NCBI GenBank assembly: GCA_040768925.1
Contig: JAXGLZ010000002.1
Location: 620,001-684,000, forward strand
Length of the DNA: 64,000 nucleotides
Source: CALNBC01 sp040768925
GTDB taxonomy: Bacteria > Bacillota > Clostridia > Christensenellales > CALWSW01
Direction: 5' to 3'
Part shown: piece by piece, positions 1 to 8,943 of the stretch
Layout: each line of letters starts with the position of its first letter
Numbering within the stretch: position 1 is the first letter of the stretch
The notes under the pieces: generated by a model
The model's input: only the letters and a program-made list of their open reading frames with translations
What the model was told of the DNA's origin: nothing
Databases searched by the model: none
Program-made: the position numbers and the translations under genes

Positions 1-1132
1 CCGCGACGTCCGAAGCGCGGACGTCCAGATCATACAGCGCCCTGGCGTCTTCGCCCAAGTATTGCGCGTCCGCCTTTTTGACGATGACCGGCAGGCCCGC
101 CCTGCGGGCAATCTCCCCCAGCAGCTCCTTCGCATCTTTTTTGACCCCCAGCACCCGAAGGTATTTCGGCCCTTCGTTGGCGACCGCCTGTTTTTCCTTG
201 GTGATGCCGAGCAAAACGGCGCAGAGCATCCTTTTCAGCCTCGCGAGGGTATAGCGCCTGCTCTTGACAGAAAACAGCGCTTCGTTGAGGGTGGTCATGC
301 CACCGGCCCTAAAAAGCGGGTATTCGATCCCCTCGTCCACCCCGGCGAACGCCGCCAGTTCTTCAGGGGTCTTTGTGCGCAGGGCGTAAAGCAGCGCCTG
401 CTCCAGATCATCCATGCTGCCGCAGTGCAGTTTGCCCGCGTCTTCTGCGACGAACGCGGGAAGCGCGGCGAGGGCTTGCTCCCTTTCCTGCGGTTCTTTG
501 GACAAAAGGGCCCGCCGAAAAGCCGAAGCGCTGGAAAACCTGCCGAAAAGCCCGGAATCGTTGTAATCCGCGCCCTGCCGACGCACGGTCGCCAGCCGCA
601 CCTCCGGCGCGAAGGCCGAAACCGCCCGGGCATAGGAAAGCCCCAGCAGAAAATTCGGCTTTTGAACAAGGCGCGAAAGTTCCGGCGAAAGGGCAGCGAG
701 CGCTTCCTGCTCCGCTTTCGCGTAGCTCATCCCCAGGGAAAGATTCGCCTTCACAAGGGAATCATATCTTTCATCCCCAAAGCAGCCGCAAAGGGCAAAA
801 AGCTCCTCCCCGCCGCCGTGCTCGCAGCCGAAGGACAGGGCTTCGAGCATTCCCGTGGCGGCAAGGGTCCTCACCCCGCCCGCGGCGAATCCTGAAGCGG
901 CCTGAAGGGCGTATGCGGCGGGAAGCTCAAAAACCACGTCCGCCCCGGCAATCAGCGCCCATTTTGCCCGCGCCCATTTGTCAAAGGCCGCGGCCTCGCC
1001 CCGCTGGACAAAGGCGCCGCTCATGACCACGGCGATGTGTTCGCAGCCCGAAACCGCCCGCGCCTTTTCAATCTGGTACGCGTGGCCAAAATGCAGCGGA
1101 TTGTATTCCGCGATGATTCCGCAAAGCGACAT
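1..1132 (-). CDS. tmcAL: tRNA(Met) cytidine acetate ligase TmcAL (YlbM family), 3' end cut by the window
   Basis: Translating the minus strand from the ATG at 1132 gives an open frame of 377 codons that runs off the window at position 1. The N-terminus reads MSLCGIIAEYNPLHFGHAYQ, followed by VMSGAFVQRGEAAAFDKW, GADVVFELP and QAASGFAAGGV. These are the nucleotide-binding HxGH-type and FVQRGE signatures of the TmcAL/YlbM family. The visible end (YLGEDARALYDLDVRASDV) matches the family C-terminus, so only a few tens of residues at most should be missing. The family adenylates acetate and forms N4-acetylcytidine at the wobble base of elongator tRNA-Met. It is divergent from pta, whose pathway makes and uses acetyl phosphate and acetate. 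Confidence 0.9.
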   Translation of the reverse strand, partial: MSLCGIIAEYNPLHFGHAYQIEKARAVSGCEHIAVVMSGAFVQRGEAAAFDKWARAKWALIAGADVVFELPAAYALQAASGFAAGGVRTLAATGMLEALSFGCEHGGGEELFALCGCFGDERYDSLVKANLSLGMSYAKAEQEALAALSPELSRLVQKPNFLLGLSYARAVSAFAPEVRLATVRRQGADYNDSGLFGRFSSASAFRRALLSKEPQEREQALAALPAFVAEDAGKLHCGSMDDLEQALLYALRTKTPEELAAFAGVDEGIEYPLFRAGGMTTLNEALFSVKSRRYTLARLKRMLCAVLLGITKEKQAVANEGPKYLRVLGVKKDAKELLGEIARRAGLPVIVKKADAQYLGEDARALYDLDVRASDVA

Positions 1133-1235
1133 GGCGTCCTCCGATCGGGGCTTTTGGAAAGTATACCCCATGCGGATCGCGTATGGCAACCATGGAGAGG
1201 AAAGCGTCTCTTTTCGCGCAAAAAGGCCCAAATTG

Positions 1236-1264
1236 TTGCTTTGTCGGGTCCGATATACTATAAT
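1236..1264 (+). promoter_or_regulatory. Sigma-70-type promoter of pta-ackA
   Basis: TTGCTT at 1236-1241 and a perfect TATAAT at 1259-1264 are separated by 17 bases. They lie 56 bases before the pta start, which has its own AAGGAG ribosome site. Confidence 0.75.
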
Positions 1265-1320
1265 GTCAATGCAGTTTTAGCATCATTTCAATATGAATTT
1301 TTTTACAAAGGAGATCAGTC

Positions 1321-2316
1321 ATGTCGTTCATAGAAAGCGTCGTTCAGCGCGCAAAGACTGCAAACAAGCACATCGTGCTTCCCGAGGGCAGGGAACCCAG
1401 GATCGTGCGCGCTGCGGCAATCGTCAAGGCCGAGGGAATCGCCACGCTTACCATACTTGGCAAGCCTGACGAAATCAGGAAAATAGCCGAAAAGGAAGGG
1501 GTTGACATCGCAGGCGTCGCGCTTGTGGAGCCCGAAACCGCCCCCAATTTTGCCGAGTATGCAAACGCGTTCTATGAACTGCGCAAGGCAAAGGGAATGA
1601 CCGAGGAAAAAGCGGTCGAGACCATGAAGGATCCCATGTATTACGGCACCATGATGGTCAAGATGGGCGCGGCGGACGGACTCGTCGCAGGCGCTCTTTG
1701 CACAACGGCGGACACGCTGCGCCCGGGTCTTCAGATCGTTAAGACCTCTTTGGGCGTGAAGACGGTGTCCTCTTCCTTTGTTATGGAGGTTCCAAACTGC
1801 GAATACGGGACGGAGGGCGTGCTGGTCTTTGCCGACTGCGCCATCAACATCGAGCCGACCGCGGAGCAGCTTGCGGACATTGCCATCGCCTCTGCGAAAA
1901 CGGCGAAAAACGTCGTCGGCATCGAACCGCGGGTCGCGATGCTTTCCTATTCCACCAAGGGCAGCGGCAAGGGTGAAGCGGTGGACAAGGTCGTCACCGC
2001 CACCGCCCTCGTCAAAGAGCAGGCCCCCGGCCTGTCCATCGACGGCGAGCTTCAGGTGGACGCCGCCCTGGTCGAATCCGTGGCCAGGCTCAAAAGCCCC
2101 GAAAGCGCGGTCGCCGGACACGCGAACGTTCTGGTGTTCCCGGACCTTCAGTCCGGCAACATCGGTTACAAGCTCACCCAGCGCCTGGCAAAGGCCGCGG
2201 CCATCGGCCCCTTGTGCCAGGGCTTCGCAAAACCCATCAACGATCTTTCCCGCGGCTGTTCCACAGAAGACGTGGTGCACGTTGTGGCGCTCACCTGTTT
2301 GCAGGCAATGAACTGA
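1321..2316 (+). CDS. pta: Phosphate acetyltransferase
   Basis: Cytosolic enzyme that interconverts acetyl-CoA plus phosphate with acetyl phosphate plus CoA. The 331 residues match the short, single-domain Pta class. The signatures include KMGAADGLVAGALCTTADTL, LRPGLQIVKT, and VLVFADCAINIEPTAEQLADIA, which holds conserved acidic and polar active-site residues. The ATG at 1321 follows AAAGGAGATCAGTC. ackA starts 19 bases after the stop, so the two form the standard acetate-fermentation operon that makes ATP by substrate-level phosphorylation. The codon bias fits high expression. Confidence 0.97.
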   Translation: MSFIESVVQRAKTANKHIVLPEGREPRIVRAAAIVKAEGIATLTILGKPDEIRKIAEKEGVDIAGVALVEPETAPNFAEYANAFYELRKAKGMTEEKAVETMKDPMYYGTMMVKMGAADGLVAGALCTTADTLRPGLQIVKTSLGVKTVSSSFVMEVPNCEYGTEGVLVFADCAINIEPTAEQLADIAIASAKTAKNVVGIEPRVAMLSYSTKGSGKGEAVDKVVTATALVKEQAPGLSIDGELQVDAALVESVARLKSPESAVAGHANVLVFPDLQSGNIGYKLTQRLAKAAAIGPLCQGFAKPINDLSRGCSTEDVVHVVALTCLQAMN

Positions 2317-2335
2317 GACGAAAGGATTTTTAGTC

Positions 2336-3538
2336 ATGCACAACATACTCGTTATCAACGCGGGCAGCTCCTCCATCAAGTTCCAGCTCATCGACATGGA
2401 CGAGAAAGCCGTGTTGGCAAAGGGCATCGTCGACCGCATCGGCATCGAGGGTTCCCTGCTCAAGTACAAGAGCGGCCGGGGCAGCACCGTCGTGGAACGC
2501 CCCCTTTCCAACCACGTCGAAGCCATCCAGCTCGTGCTGGACACCCTGGTGGACGGTTCGGTCGGCGTACTCAAATCGATGGACGAGATCAAGGCCGTGG
2601 GCCACCGCGTGCTGCACGGGGGAGACAAGTTCTCCGGCTCTGTTTTTGCCGATCAGGCCGTGCTGGACGCGTTGGAAGAATACGCCCCCCTTGGCCCGCT
2701 GCACAACATTCCCCAGAAGAAGTGCGTCGAAGCCTGCATGAAGATCATGCCCAACACCCCCATGGTCACCGTGTTTGACACGGCCTTTCACCAGACCATG
2801 CCCCCCAAGGCCTTCCTTTACGGCCTTCCCTACGAGGATTACGAAAAGCTCAAGATCCGCCGCTACGGCTTCCACGGCACGAGCCACAGGTACGTTTCCC
2901 GCCGCACGGCCGAGCTCCTCGGCAAGCGGCCACAAGAGTGCCGCGTGATCGTCTGCCACCTTGGCAACGGATCTTCGATATCCGCCGTTGACCACGGCAA
3001 GTGCGTGGACACCTCTATGGGCCTTACCCCCCTTGAGGGCGTCATCATGGGCACCCGCTGCGGCTCGATCGACCCCGCTATCGTCACCAAGCTGATGGAA
3101 TGGAAGGGCATGTCCGCCGCCGAGGTCGACGAGTATCTGAACAAAAAATCCGGCGTGCTCGGCCTTTCGGGCTTCTCCAGCGATTTCCGCGATCTTGGCA
3201 TCGCCGCCGTGGAGCAGGGGAACGAACGCGCCATGCTCGCCCTGGAAACCTTCTCCTACACGGTCAAGAAATACATCGGCGCCTACGCGGCGGTCATGAA
3301 CGGGGCGGAGGCCATCGCCTTCACCGGCGGCATCGGCGAAAACGACGAGATCGTCCGGAAGATGATCATGACCGGCATGGACTATCTGGGCATCGATTTT
3401 GACTTCGAGCTGAACGACCATTTCCAGCGCGGCGTCGATTTTGAGCTTACGAAGCCCGGCTCCGCCACCCGGGTCTTCATCGTTCCGACGGACGAGGAGA
3501 TGACCATCGCCACCGAAACTTATGAGATGACCCGCTGA
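2336..3538 (+). CDS. ackA: Acetate kinase
   Basis: Transfers phosphate from acetyl phosphate to ADP, giving acetate and ATP, and completes the pathway begun by pta. The 400-residue length is typical of AckA. Conserved elements are INAGSSSIKF at the N-terminus (phosphate-binding Asn), GHRVLHGG (Arg), VFDTAFH (catalytic Asp), FHGTSHRYVS (His), GTRCGSIDP (Arg), TGGIGEN and TDEEMTIA near the end. A ribosome site (GAAAGGA) lies before the ATG. No clear rho-independent terminator is visible directly after the stop. Confidence 0.98.
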   Translation: MHNILVINAGSSSIKFQLIDMDEKAVLAKGIVDRIGIEGSLLKYKSGRGSTVVERPLSNHVEAIQLVLDTLVDGSVGVLKSMDEIKAVGHRVLHGGDKFSGSVFADQAVLDALEEYAPLGPLHNIPQKKCVEACMKIMPNTPMVTVFDTAFHQTMPPKAFLYGLPYEDYEKLKIRRYGFHGTSHRYVSRRTAELLGKRPQECRVIVCHLGNGSSISAVDHGKCVDTSMGLTPLEGVIMGTRCGSIDPAIVTKLMEWKGMSAAEVDEYLNKKSGVLGLSGFSSDFRDLGIAAVEQGNERAMLALETFSYTVKKYIGAYAAVMNGAEAIAFTGGIGENDEIVRKMIMTGMDYLGIDFDFELNDHFQRGVDFELTKPGSATRVFIVPTDEEMTIATETYEMTR

Positions 3539-3848
3539 GCCGGTTTTTGCAAAAATTCCGGCAAACCGCCCGAAAGGCGCGGCCTTGGGAATTCCGCTTT
3601 TGCCGCTTTCCCAAAGCCCGCGTTCCCGGGCGCTTTGCGAAAAGTTCCGAAAGTCGGGAATAGAAACCCGCGCTTTTGAAAAGCTTAGGCCTGCCGGGGA
3701 CTGCTCCGGCGCGCGGGCCAGCCGGCTTTTCTCAGGAATTTTGGGCCTTTTGGGTTTCTTTTGCCCGGGCCGGGGCCGCTTCCGGGGGGCGGAAAAGCGC
3801 TCTGCGCGGCAGGCCGGCCGGCCCGCCGCGCAAGGCCGAGAATTCTGA
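3539..3848. other. Intergenic region without a supported gene
   Basis: Between ackA and the yceD promoter lie about 310 bases with several GC-rich short inverted repeats, for example GCCGG(TTTTTGCAAAAATT)CCGGC just after ackA. An open frame at 3585-3848 has low-complexity Arg/Gly/Ala composition and no convincing ribosome site, so I do not call it. I recognise no riboswitch or RNA gene here. Confidence 0.5.
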
Positions 3849-3877
3849 TTGACAAACCCTATCCCGCTTACTATAAT
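3849..3877 (+). promoter_or_regulatory. Strong promoter of yceD-rpmF
   Basis: A perfect TTGACA (3849-3854) and a perfect TATAAT (3872-3877) with a 17-base spacer. This is the strongest consensus promoter in the first 10 kb. It supports the internal yceD start at 3908. Confidence 0.9.
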
Positions 3878-3907
3878 AACAAATGGTCGTATTGCGAGGT
3901 GTGCCTT

Positions 3908-4426
3908 ATGACGTTGGACGTCAAGTCCGTTTCCGGCTCTCCCGGCGAATCAGTCCCCTTTGATTTTTCCGAGGATTTTATGAGCATCGCCCCCGGCGAA
4001 GCCGGGGCCGCCTTTGACGGGCCGGTCAGCGCCGCCGGCAGCGCCGTAAACATCGGCGAGGGCATTTTTGAAGTCACCGCGGTGGTCAAAGCCAAGTGGC
4101 TTTCCGAGTGTTCGCGGTGCCTTTCACCCATTTCCGTCCCGATCAAGACACGGCTCTGCGAGCGCTTCGTCAAGTCCCCCGCGCCGGAGGACGATTCCTA
4201 CGTTTTTACGGACGATTCGCTGGACCTCAATCTGTTCGTGCGCGACGGTCTGCTGCTCGCCCTGCCTTCGCAGGTGCTCTGCGGCCCGTCCTGCCGGGGT
4301 TTTTGCCCGAAATGCGGCCAAAACCTCAATATAAATTCGCATTGTTCGTGCGGAGGCGCCCCTTTGGCCGATCCAAGGCTGGCCGCGTTGTCCGCGCTTT
4401 TGAACGATGATGACGAGGAGGTGTAA
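3908..4426 (+). CDS. yceD: YceD family (DUF177) protein, upstream partner of rpmF
   Basis: A 172-residue protein of the DUF177/YceD family, which almost always precedes rpmF and has been linked to 23S rRNA accumulation or 50S assembly. The conserved family pattern appears as SECSRCLSP in the middle and CGPSCRGFCPKCGQNLN near the C-terminus. These Cys pairs suggest metal binding. A longer frame opens at 3761, but the consensus promoter lies inside that extension. The ATG at 3908 is preceded by GAGGTG, so I choose it. rpmF starts 3 bases after the stop, so translation is probably coupled. Confidence 0.92.
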   Translation: MTLDVKSVSGSPGESVPFDFSEDFMSIAPGEAGAAFDGPVSAAGSAVNIGEGIFEVTAVVKAKWLSECSRCLSPISVPIKTRLCERFVKSPAPEDDSYVFTDDSLDLNLFVRDGLLLALPSQVLCGPSCRGFCPKCGQNLNINSHCSCGGAPLADPRLAALSALLNDDDEEV

Positions 4427-4429
4427 CAA

Positions 4430-4612
4430 ATGGCGGTTCCCAAGAGAAAAACTTCCAAGGCAAGGCGCGACGCCCGCAGGGCGAGCACCTGGAAACTGTC
4501 GGCCCCCGGCATCGTCGAATGCCCGCAGTGCCATAAGATGAAGCTCGCTCATCGCGTATGCAAGGCTTGCGGTTATTACGACGGCAAGCAGCTCGTGAAG
4601 GTCGGCGAGTAA
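4430..4612 (+). CDS. rpmF: Large ribosomal subunit protein bL32
   Basis: A 60-residue basic protein starting MAVPKRKTSKARRDARRAS, the bL32 signature. Cys31, Cys34, Cys44 and Cys47 form the two zinc-binding CxxC pairs of the C+ (zinc-binding) paralogue type. It lies 3 bases after yceD in the usual pair. A strong terminator follows at 4635-4660. Confidence 0.98.
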   Translation: MAVPKRKTSKARRDARRASTWKLSAPGIVECPQCHKMKLAHRVCKACGYYDGKQLVKVGE

Positions 4613-4634
4613 TCTCCTAACCGAATTGGGCATC

Positions 4635-4660
4635 AAAAAAGCGGCTCGGCCGCTTTTTTT
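4635..4660 (+). terminator. Rho-independent terminator of yceD-rpmF
   Basis: A-rich 5' flank, stem GCGGC / GCCGC with a TCG loop, then a run of seven T. The A-tract also lets it act on the opposite strand. Confidence 0.85.
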
Positions 4661-4900
4661 GTGTTGGCCGCAAGCCGCCCGGCGTTTGGCGCGGGCGGGA
4701 TTTTTGCCGGGTGGTTCCGTTTTTTTATTTTGCGGGCGCTTCAGGCTCTTTTGCGCACCGGCAAACCGGCGCTTTTTATGCCTTATTTCGTCGGAGCCCC
4801 CGCTCTTGCAGTTTTTCTCATTCGTCAGTTCAAACTCTCGTCATATTTTTGCGGTATACTTTTCAAAACAGCCGATGAATACGCTCCGAAAGGGTGCTTT

Positions 4901-6616
4901 ATGAGGAAGGTTTTAGGCAGCATCGCTTCTTTTTTCCGCGTTTTGGGCGAGCTGGCGCTTTCACTGGTGAAAAGCGCGGCGCGCTTTTTCCGCCGTTTGT
5001 CGCGCAAGGCCAAAAAGGGAAACACCCGGGTCATCTGGGCTTTGGGCGCTGGCGCGCTGGCGGTGGTCCTGTTTATCGTCATACTCGCCGCTCCCGGCGC
5101 GGGGGCTGTGGGCGCCGGGGTTTCTGCCGGCGTGTCCGAAACGCCGACCCCCGGCGGGGAGGATGATCCTTCCGCCACCCCGCCTTCTTCGACGGATGGC
5201 GGGTTTTTCCCCGGCATTTTAAACCCCTCGCCTTCCCCTGATCTGGAAACGGAACCCACCCCCTCGCCTTCCCCCACGCTTCCCCCCACGCCTACCCCGG
5301 AACCCGAGCTGAAGCTCAAATACGGCATGACGGACGAGCGGATCTCCGAACTGCAAGCCAGGCTGATGGAGCTCGGCTATATGGATTCGGATGAAACGAC
5401 GGAATATTTCGGCTCCATGACAAAAACCGCCGTCCTCCGCTTCCAGCGCCAGCACAGCCTGGACCAGGACGGCATCGTCGGCCAGCTCACCTGGGACGCG
5501 ATCATGGCGGAAAACGCCCAGCATTACGCCCTGATGAACGGCACTTCGGGGGACGACGTCAAGGAAGTCCAGCAGCGCCTTTACGAGCTGGGCTACCTCT
5601 CCTCCTCCGGCCAGGTTACGGGCTTTTTTGGCGATATCACGGAAGAGGCCATCAAAAAGCTCCAGGAACTGAACAAGATCAAGGTGGACGGGAAGGTCGG
5701 CGCGGAGACGTTCAACCTGCTCTATTCCGATTCGGTAACCCCGAACTATTACTCCTATGGCGAAGAGAGCGACGCCGTCAAAAAATACCAGCAGAAGCTC
5801 AAGAACCTCGGTTATTTGACCACCGAGCCGGACGGCAAATACGGCAGGGACACCCTGGCCGCCATCCGCCAGTTCCAGAGCCGGAACGGCCTGGTGGTGG
5901 ACGGTTACCTCGGCCCCTCCACAAGAAAGGCCATCGATTCCTCCGGCGCGCGGCCGAACGCGATCTCCCTGGGGGACAGCGGCGACGCCGTCACCCGGGT
6001 CCAGAATCTGCTCTATCAGTATAATTACCTCAAGAAGGGCCATGTCACCGGCTATTTCGGCGAGATCACCGAGGCCGCCGTCAAGCTCTTCCAGAAAAAC
6101 AACGGCCTGGGCGTCGACGGCGACGTCGGCAAAAAGACGATGGGCGCCCTGACGGGCAGCGGCGGCGTCAAGGCGGGCAGCCCGGTATCTTCCGGCGGGT
6201 CCTCCGGCGGGTCTTCCGGCGGGTCCTCCGGCGGGTCGGGGTCCACCTCCTCCGGCGTGCAGAAGCTCATCGAGGTCGCGAAGACCAAGCTGGGAACCAA
6301 GTACGTCACCGGCGGGAAGGGCCCGGGCAAGTTCGACTGTTCCGGCTTCGTTTACTGGTGCCTGAACCAATCCGGCGTGAGGCAGAGCTATCTGACCTCC
6401 TACGGCTGGCGCACCATCGGCAAATACACGAAGATCACCAGTTTCAGCGATATCCGCGCCGGGGACATCATCGTCGTCAAGGGCCACGTGGCCATCGCCG
6501 TCAGCAGCACCCAGATCATCGACGCCTCCTCCAGCAACGGCAAGGTCGTTCAAAGGGGCTTCCAGTCCAACTGGTGGAAGCGCAACTTCATCTGCGCCTG
6601 GCGCATCTTTGACTGA
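4901..6616 (+). CDS. Membrane-anchored peptidoglycan hydrolase: four PG-binding repeats plus NlpC/P60 domain
   Basis: A 571-residue protein predicted to cleave cell-wall peptide stems outside the membrane. The cytoplasmic N-terminus is basic, with a transmembrane segment at about 42-65. A Pro/Thr/Ser-rich linker follows, then four tandem PG_binding_1 repeats of about 70 residues (each with LQxxLxxLGY...G.....T..A...FQ...GL..DG..G), a Gly/Ser linker of GGSS units, and an NlpC/P60 domain. The catalytic Cys480 is in FDCSGFV, His529 in GHVAIAV and a third polar residue is near Asp541. The frame extends back to 4661, but that part overlaps the rpmF terminator. The ATG at 4901 begins the natural MRKVLGSIASFF N-terminus. 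A TATACT box lies at 4855-4860. Confidence 0.9.
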   Translation: MRKVLGSIASFFRVLGELALSLVKSAARFFRRLSRKAKKGNTRVIWALGAGALAVVLFIVILAAPGAGAVGAGVSAGVSETPTPGGEDDPSATPPSSTDGGFFPGILNPSPSPDLETEPTPSPSPTLPPTPTPEPELKLKYGMTDERISELQARLMELGYMDSDETTEYFGSMTKTAVLRFQRQHSLDQDGIVGQLTWDAIMAENAQHYALMNGTSGDDVKEVQQRLYELGYLSSSGQVTGFFGDITEEAIKKLQELNKIKVDGKVGAETFNLLYSDSVTPNYYSYGEESDAVKKYQQKLKNLGYLTTEPDGKYGRDTLAAIRQFQSRNGLVVDGYLGPSTRKAIDSSGARPNAISLGDSGDAVTRVQNLLYQYNYLKKGHVTGYFGEITEAAVKLFQKNNGLGVDGDVGKKTMGALTGSGGVKAGSPVSSGGSSGGSSGGSSGGSGSTSSGVQKLIEVAKTKLGTKYVTGGKGPGKFDCSGFVYWCLNQSGVRQSYLTSYGWRTIGKYTKITSFSDIRAGDIIVVKGHVAIAVSSTQIIDASSSNGKVVQRGFQSNWWKRNFICAWRIFD

Positions 6617-6626
6617 CGCGCGCAGG

Positions 6627-6672
6627 AAAAAGCGGTCCCAATGACCCAAAAGACGGTATTGGGCCGCTTTTT
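6627..6672 (+). terminator. Terminator after the NlpC/P60 gene
   Basis: A long stem pairs AAAAAGCGG(T)CCCAAT with ATTGGGCCGCTTTTT. It has A- and T-tracts on both sides, so it may work in both directions. Confidence 0.85.
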
Positions 6673-6673
6673 C

Positions 6674-6702
6674 TTGCGGTATGAACCGGCATTTAGTACA
6701 AT
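6674..6702 (+). promoter_or_regulatory. Promoter of the DUF5685 / J-domain operon
   Basis: TTGCGG (6674-6679) and TACAAT (6697-6702) with a 17-base spacer, 30 bases before the DUF5685 start. Confidence 0.6.
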
Positions 6703-6732
6703 GTATCGGTAAATGCGGAGGTTTTCGTTGCG

Positions 6733-7656
6733 ATGTTCGGTTACCTGACGCCGGAAAAAGGCGAATTAAGGGTAAGGGAATATGAAGTTTACCGCGCCCA
6801 TTACTGCGGCGTTTGCTTTTCTTTGCGCAAACGGTGCTCGCTGATTTCCTGCGCGACTTTGACCTATGATTCCGCTTTTTTGTCCGTCCTCGGGGCGAGC
6901 CTGGCCCCGCTTGTTCCCGTCGCGTGTTCCCATTGCCCCTTCAAGCCGTATAAGCGCGTCAACGTTTCCAAAGGCGAATGGGCGGATTACGCGGCGGACG
7001 CCAACGCCCTCCTCTCCAAAAAAAAGTGCGAGGACGATAAGAGGGACGACCACCCCGTCCGCGGCGCGCTGGGCGCCCTTGCCCTCGGGAAGGCTTGCCG
7101 GCGGGCGGTTCCCCGGCTTTTGCCCGTCCTTCCGGCCATCGAATCGGGGATGGACAGGCTAGCCTCCCTTGAGCGGGACGGGTGCGACAGCATCGACGAG
7201 CCGGCCCTGGCCTTTGCCCAGGTGATGGAGGCCGTGTTCGCGGGGATCCCCGGGCAAAAAAGCGCAAGGGAACCCCTTTTGTGGATGGGCAAAAACATCG
7301 GGCGCTGGGTTTACCTGCTGGACGCCTGGGACGACCTGGAAAAGGATGAAAAGCGGGGCAATTACAACGTTCTGATCCGAAAATTCGGCTCCGCCGCCGC
7401 GGCGAAGCTGCAAAAGGAGCGAGTGGAATTCAACCTGCTTCACTCGCTGGGCGAGGCCTCGACGGCGCTCCCCTTTTTGCCGGAAGGTCCCCTGACCCCG
7501 ATCGTGGAGAACACCCTCGTCGACGGCGCGGCTTTGCGGACGCGAAAGCTGCTTGCAAAATATGATCCGGCGCAATGTTCAAAGAACGAAGAACATGGTA
7601 CAATTGCAGCCAGCGAAGCTGTCTGCCGCCGTGCCGACACACAGGAGGAAACATGA
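6733..7656 (+). CDS. DUF5685 family protein
   Basis: A 307-residue protein beginning MFGYLTPEKGELRVREYE and continuing with YRAHYCGVCFSL. This is the N-terminal signature of DUF5685, a mainly clostridial family without known function. The Cys pair in CGVC and a later ACSHC could bind metal. The body is helical and the segment WVYLLDAWDDLEKDEKRGNYN is acidic, recalling all-helical prenyltransferase-like folds, but I see no proof of catalysis. The stop overlaps the start of the J-domain gene (ATGA), so the two should be translationally coupled. Confidence 0.8.
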   Translation: MFGYLTPEKGELRVREYEVYRAHYCGVCFSLRKRCSLISCATLTYDSAFLSVLGASLAPLVPVACSHCPFKPYKRVNVSKGEWADYAADANALLSKKKCEDDKRDDHPVRGALGALALGKACRRAVPRLLPVLPAIESGMDRLASLERDGCDSIDEPALAFAQVMEAVFAGIPGQKSAREPLLWMGKNIGRWVYLLDAWDDLEKDEKRGNYNVLIRKFGSAAAAKLQKERVEFNLLHSLGEASTALPFLPEGPLTPIVENTLVDGAALRTRKLLAKYDPAQCSKNEEHGTIAASEAVCRRADTQEET

Positions 7657-8276
7657 GCCCCAGCCAAGCATACGAGATTCTGGGCCTGCGCGAAGGCGCC
7701 GGCGAAGACGAGATCCGCCGGGCGTACCGGGATCTTGTTAAAAAATACCACCCGGATCAATATGTCAACAATCCGCTTTCCGATCTTGCGGCGGAAAAGC
7801 TTAAAGAGATAAACGAAGCATATGATGTATTGACCAGGCGGGAAGCCGGCTACCAGAAGGGCTCGAAAAGCTCTTCCGGGAACGCCCGCTATTCCGGCGG
7901 CTCCACCGGTTATTCCGGCGAGTACGCGTCGGATTTCGTCCGGGTGCGCCAGTTCCTTTCCGCGAACAACGTCAACGCCGCGGAAGCCGTGCTGCGGGGC
8001 ATCCCCGTGCAGAACGCCGAGTGGTTTTACCTCAACGGCATCATCAAGATGCGCCGGGGCGCTTACGACGCGGCGCGGGATTCCCTGGGCCGCGCGGCGA
8101 GCATGGACCCGAGCAATACCGAATACCGCAACGCCTACGAGGCGCTGACCCGTTCCTATCAGTCCTACGGCGTGCAGCGAAGGGGCGGGGCGGATATGTG
8201 CCAGGTGTGCCAGACCCTTTGGTGCCTGGACTGCTGCTGCGAAATGCTGGGCGGCGATTTTATCCGCTGCTGCTGA
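7653..8276 (+). CDS. J-domain protein with a TPR-like region and a Cys-rich tail
   Basis: A 207-residue protein. Residues 3-65 form a J-domain with the HPD motif at 33-35 (KKYHPDQY) and the KEINEAYDVLT helix, so it should stimulate a DnaK-type ATPase. It lacks the Gly/Phe and zinc-finger parts of DnaJ, so it is a class C J-protein. After a Ser/Gly linker come TPR-like helices (about 90-170). The last 26 residues hold nine Cys (MCQVC, LDCCCEM, IRCC), suggesting metal binding, acylation or membrane contact. The ATG at 7653 follows AGGAGG and overlaps the DUF5685 stop. Confidence 0.88.
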   Translation: MSPSQAYEILGLREGAGEDEIRRAYRDLVKKYHPDQYVNNPLSDLAAEKLKEINEAYDVLTRREAGYQKGSKSSSGNARYSGGSTGYSGEYASDFVRVRQFLSANNVNAAEAVLRGIPVQNAEWFYLNGIIKMRRGAYDAARDSLGRAASMDPSNTEYRNAYEALTRSYQSYGVQRRGGADMCQVCQTLWCLDCCCEMLGGDFIRCC

Positions 8277-8285
8277 GGGCATGGC

Positions 8286-8825
8286 ATGAACGCGAAATCT
8301 CCTGCACAACGGGCGGCTTTTGGGGGCATACTGGCGGCGCTTTCCGTCGTGTGCCTAATTGCCGCCGCTTATCTGCCCGCCGGAAGGCTGGGCTTTTACT
8401 TTATCGCCGCCTTCCTTCCCGCCACCGCCGTCGCCGAGGGCAGGCGGGGGCTGGCCGCCCTCTGCTCCGCCGCGGCCTGCGGCGTCGCCCTGCTTTTGCT
8501 GCCGAACAAGATCGCGATCCTGCCCTATGCCTGCTTTTTGGCCTGGTACGCGGTGCTGCGGGATGTGTTTTCCCCCCTGAACCGTTTTTTCGGCAAGCTG
8601 CTGCTTTTGCTCTGCTTTGACGCGGGGGTCCTTTTGTGGGGATTCCTGCTGGCGAACGTTTTCGGCGTCGCCCCGGCCGCGCTGTTTCCCCTGGAAATGA
8701 AGCCCCTTCTTTGGGCCGCGGCGGCGGTCGCTTTGCAGATCGCGTTCCTTGCCGCGGACTTCTTTTTCGGGCTGTTTCTCGAATACTATATCCAGCGGCT
8801 TAAGCCCCGGCTTTTCGGGCGGTGA
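8286..8825 (+). CDS. Hypothetical multi-pass membrane protein
   Basis: 179 residues with about five hydrophobic segments (roughly 10-27, 32-47, 52-68, 70-85, 98-120 and 135-160) and a basic C-terminus (RLKPRLFGR). It follows the J-domain gene by 9 bases in the same operon. This trio with DUF5685 is one I associate with clostridial genomes. No catalytic or transport motif is visible, so I leave the function open. Confidence 0.7.
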   Translation: MNAKSPAQRAAFGGILAALSVVCLIAAAYLPAGRLGFYFIAAFLPATAVAEGRRGLAALCSAAACGVALLLLPNKIAILPYACFLAWYAVLRDVFSPLNRFFGKLLLLLCFDAGVLLWGFLLANVFGVAPAALFPLEMKPLLWAAAAVALQIAFLAADFFFGLFLEYYIQRLKPRLFGR

Positions 8826-8943
8826 TCCGCCTGTTCGGGGCGGTATTTTGCGGGTATTCCGCGGGATGCGGCGCTTTTTGCCCGCTTCTTGTTCTATTTT
8901 GGGGACAACCATAGTTATCAAACGAAAGCAAGTTGACCGAAGC

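Noticed and set aside
3585..3848. Open frame between ackA and yceD
   Set aside because: Low-complexity composition, no ribosome site, and its end touches the yceD promoter.
4661..4900. N-terminal extension of the NlpC/P60 protein
   Set aside because: It overlaps the rpmF terminator and the -10 box. The natural N-terminus starts at 4901.
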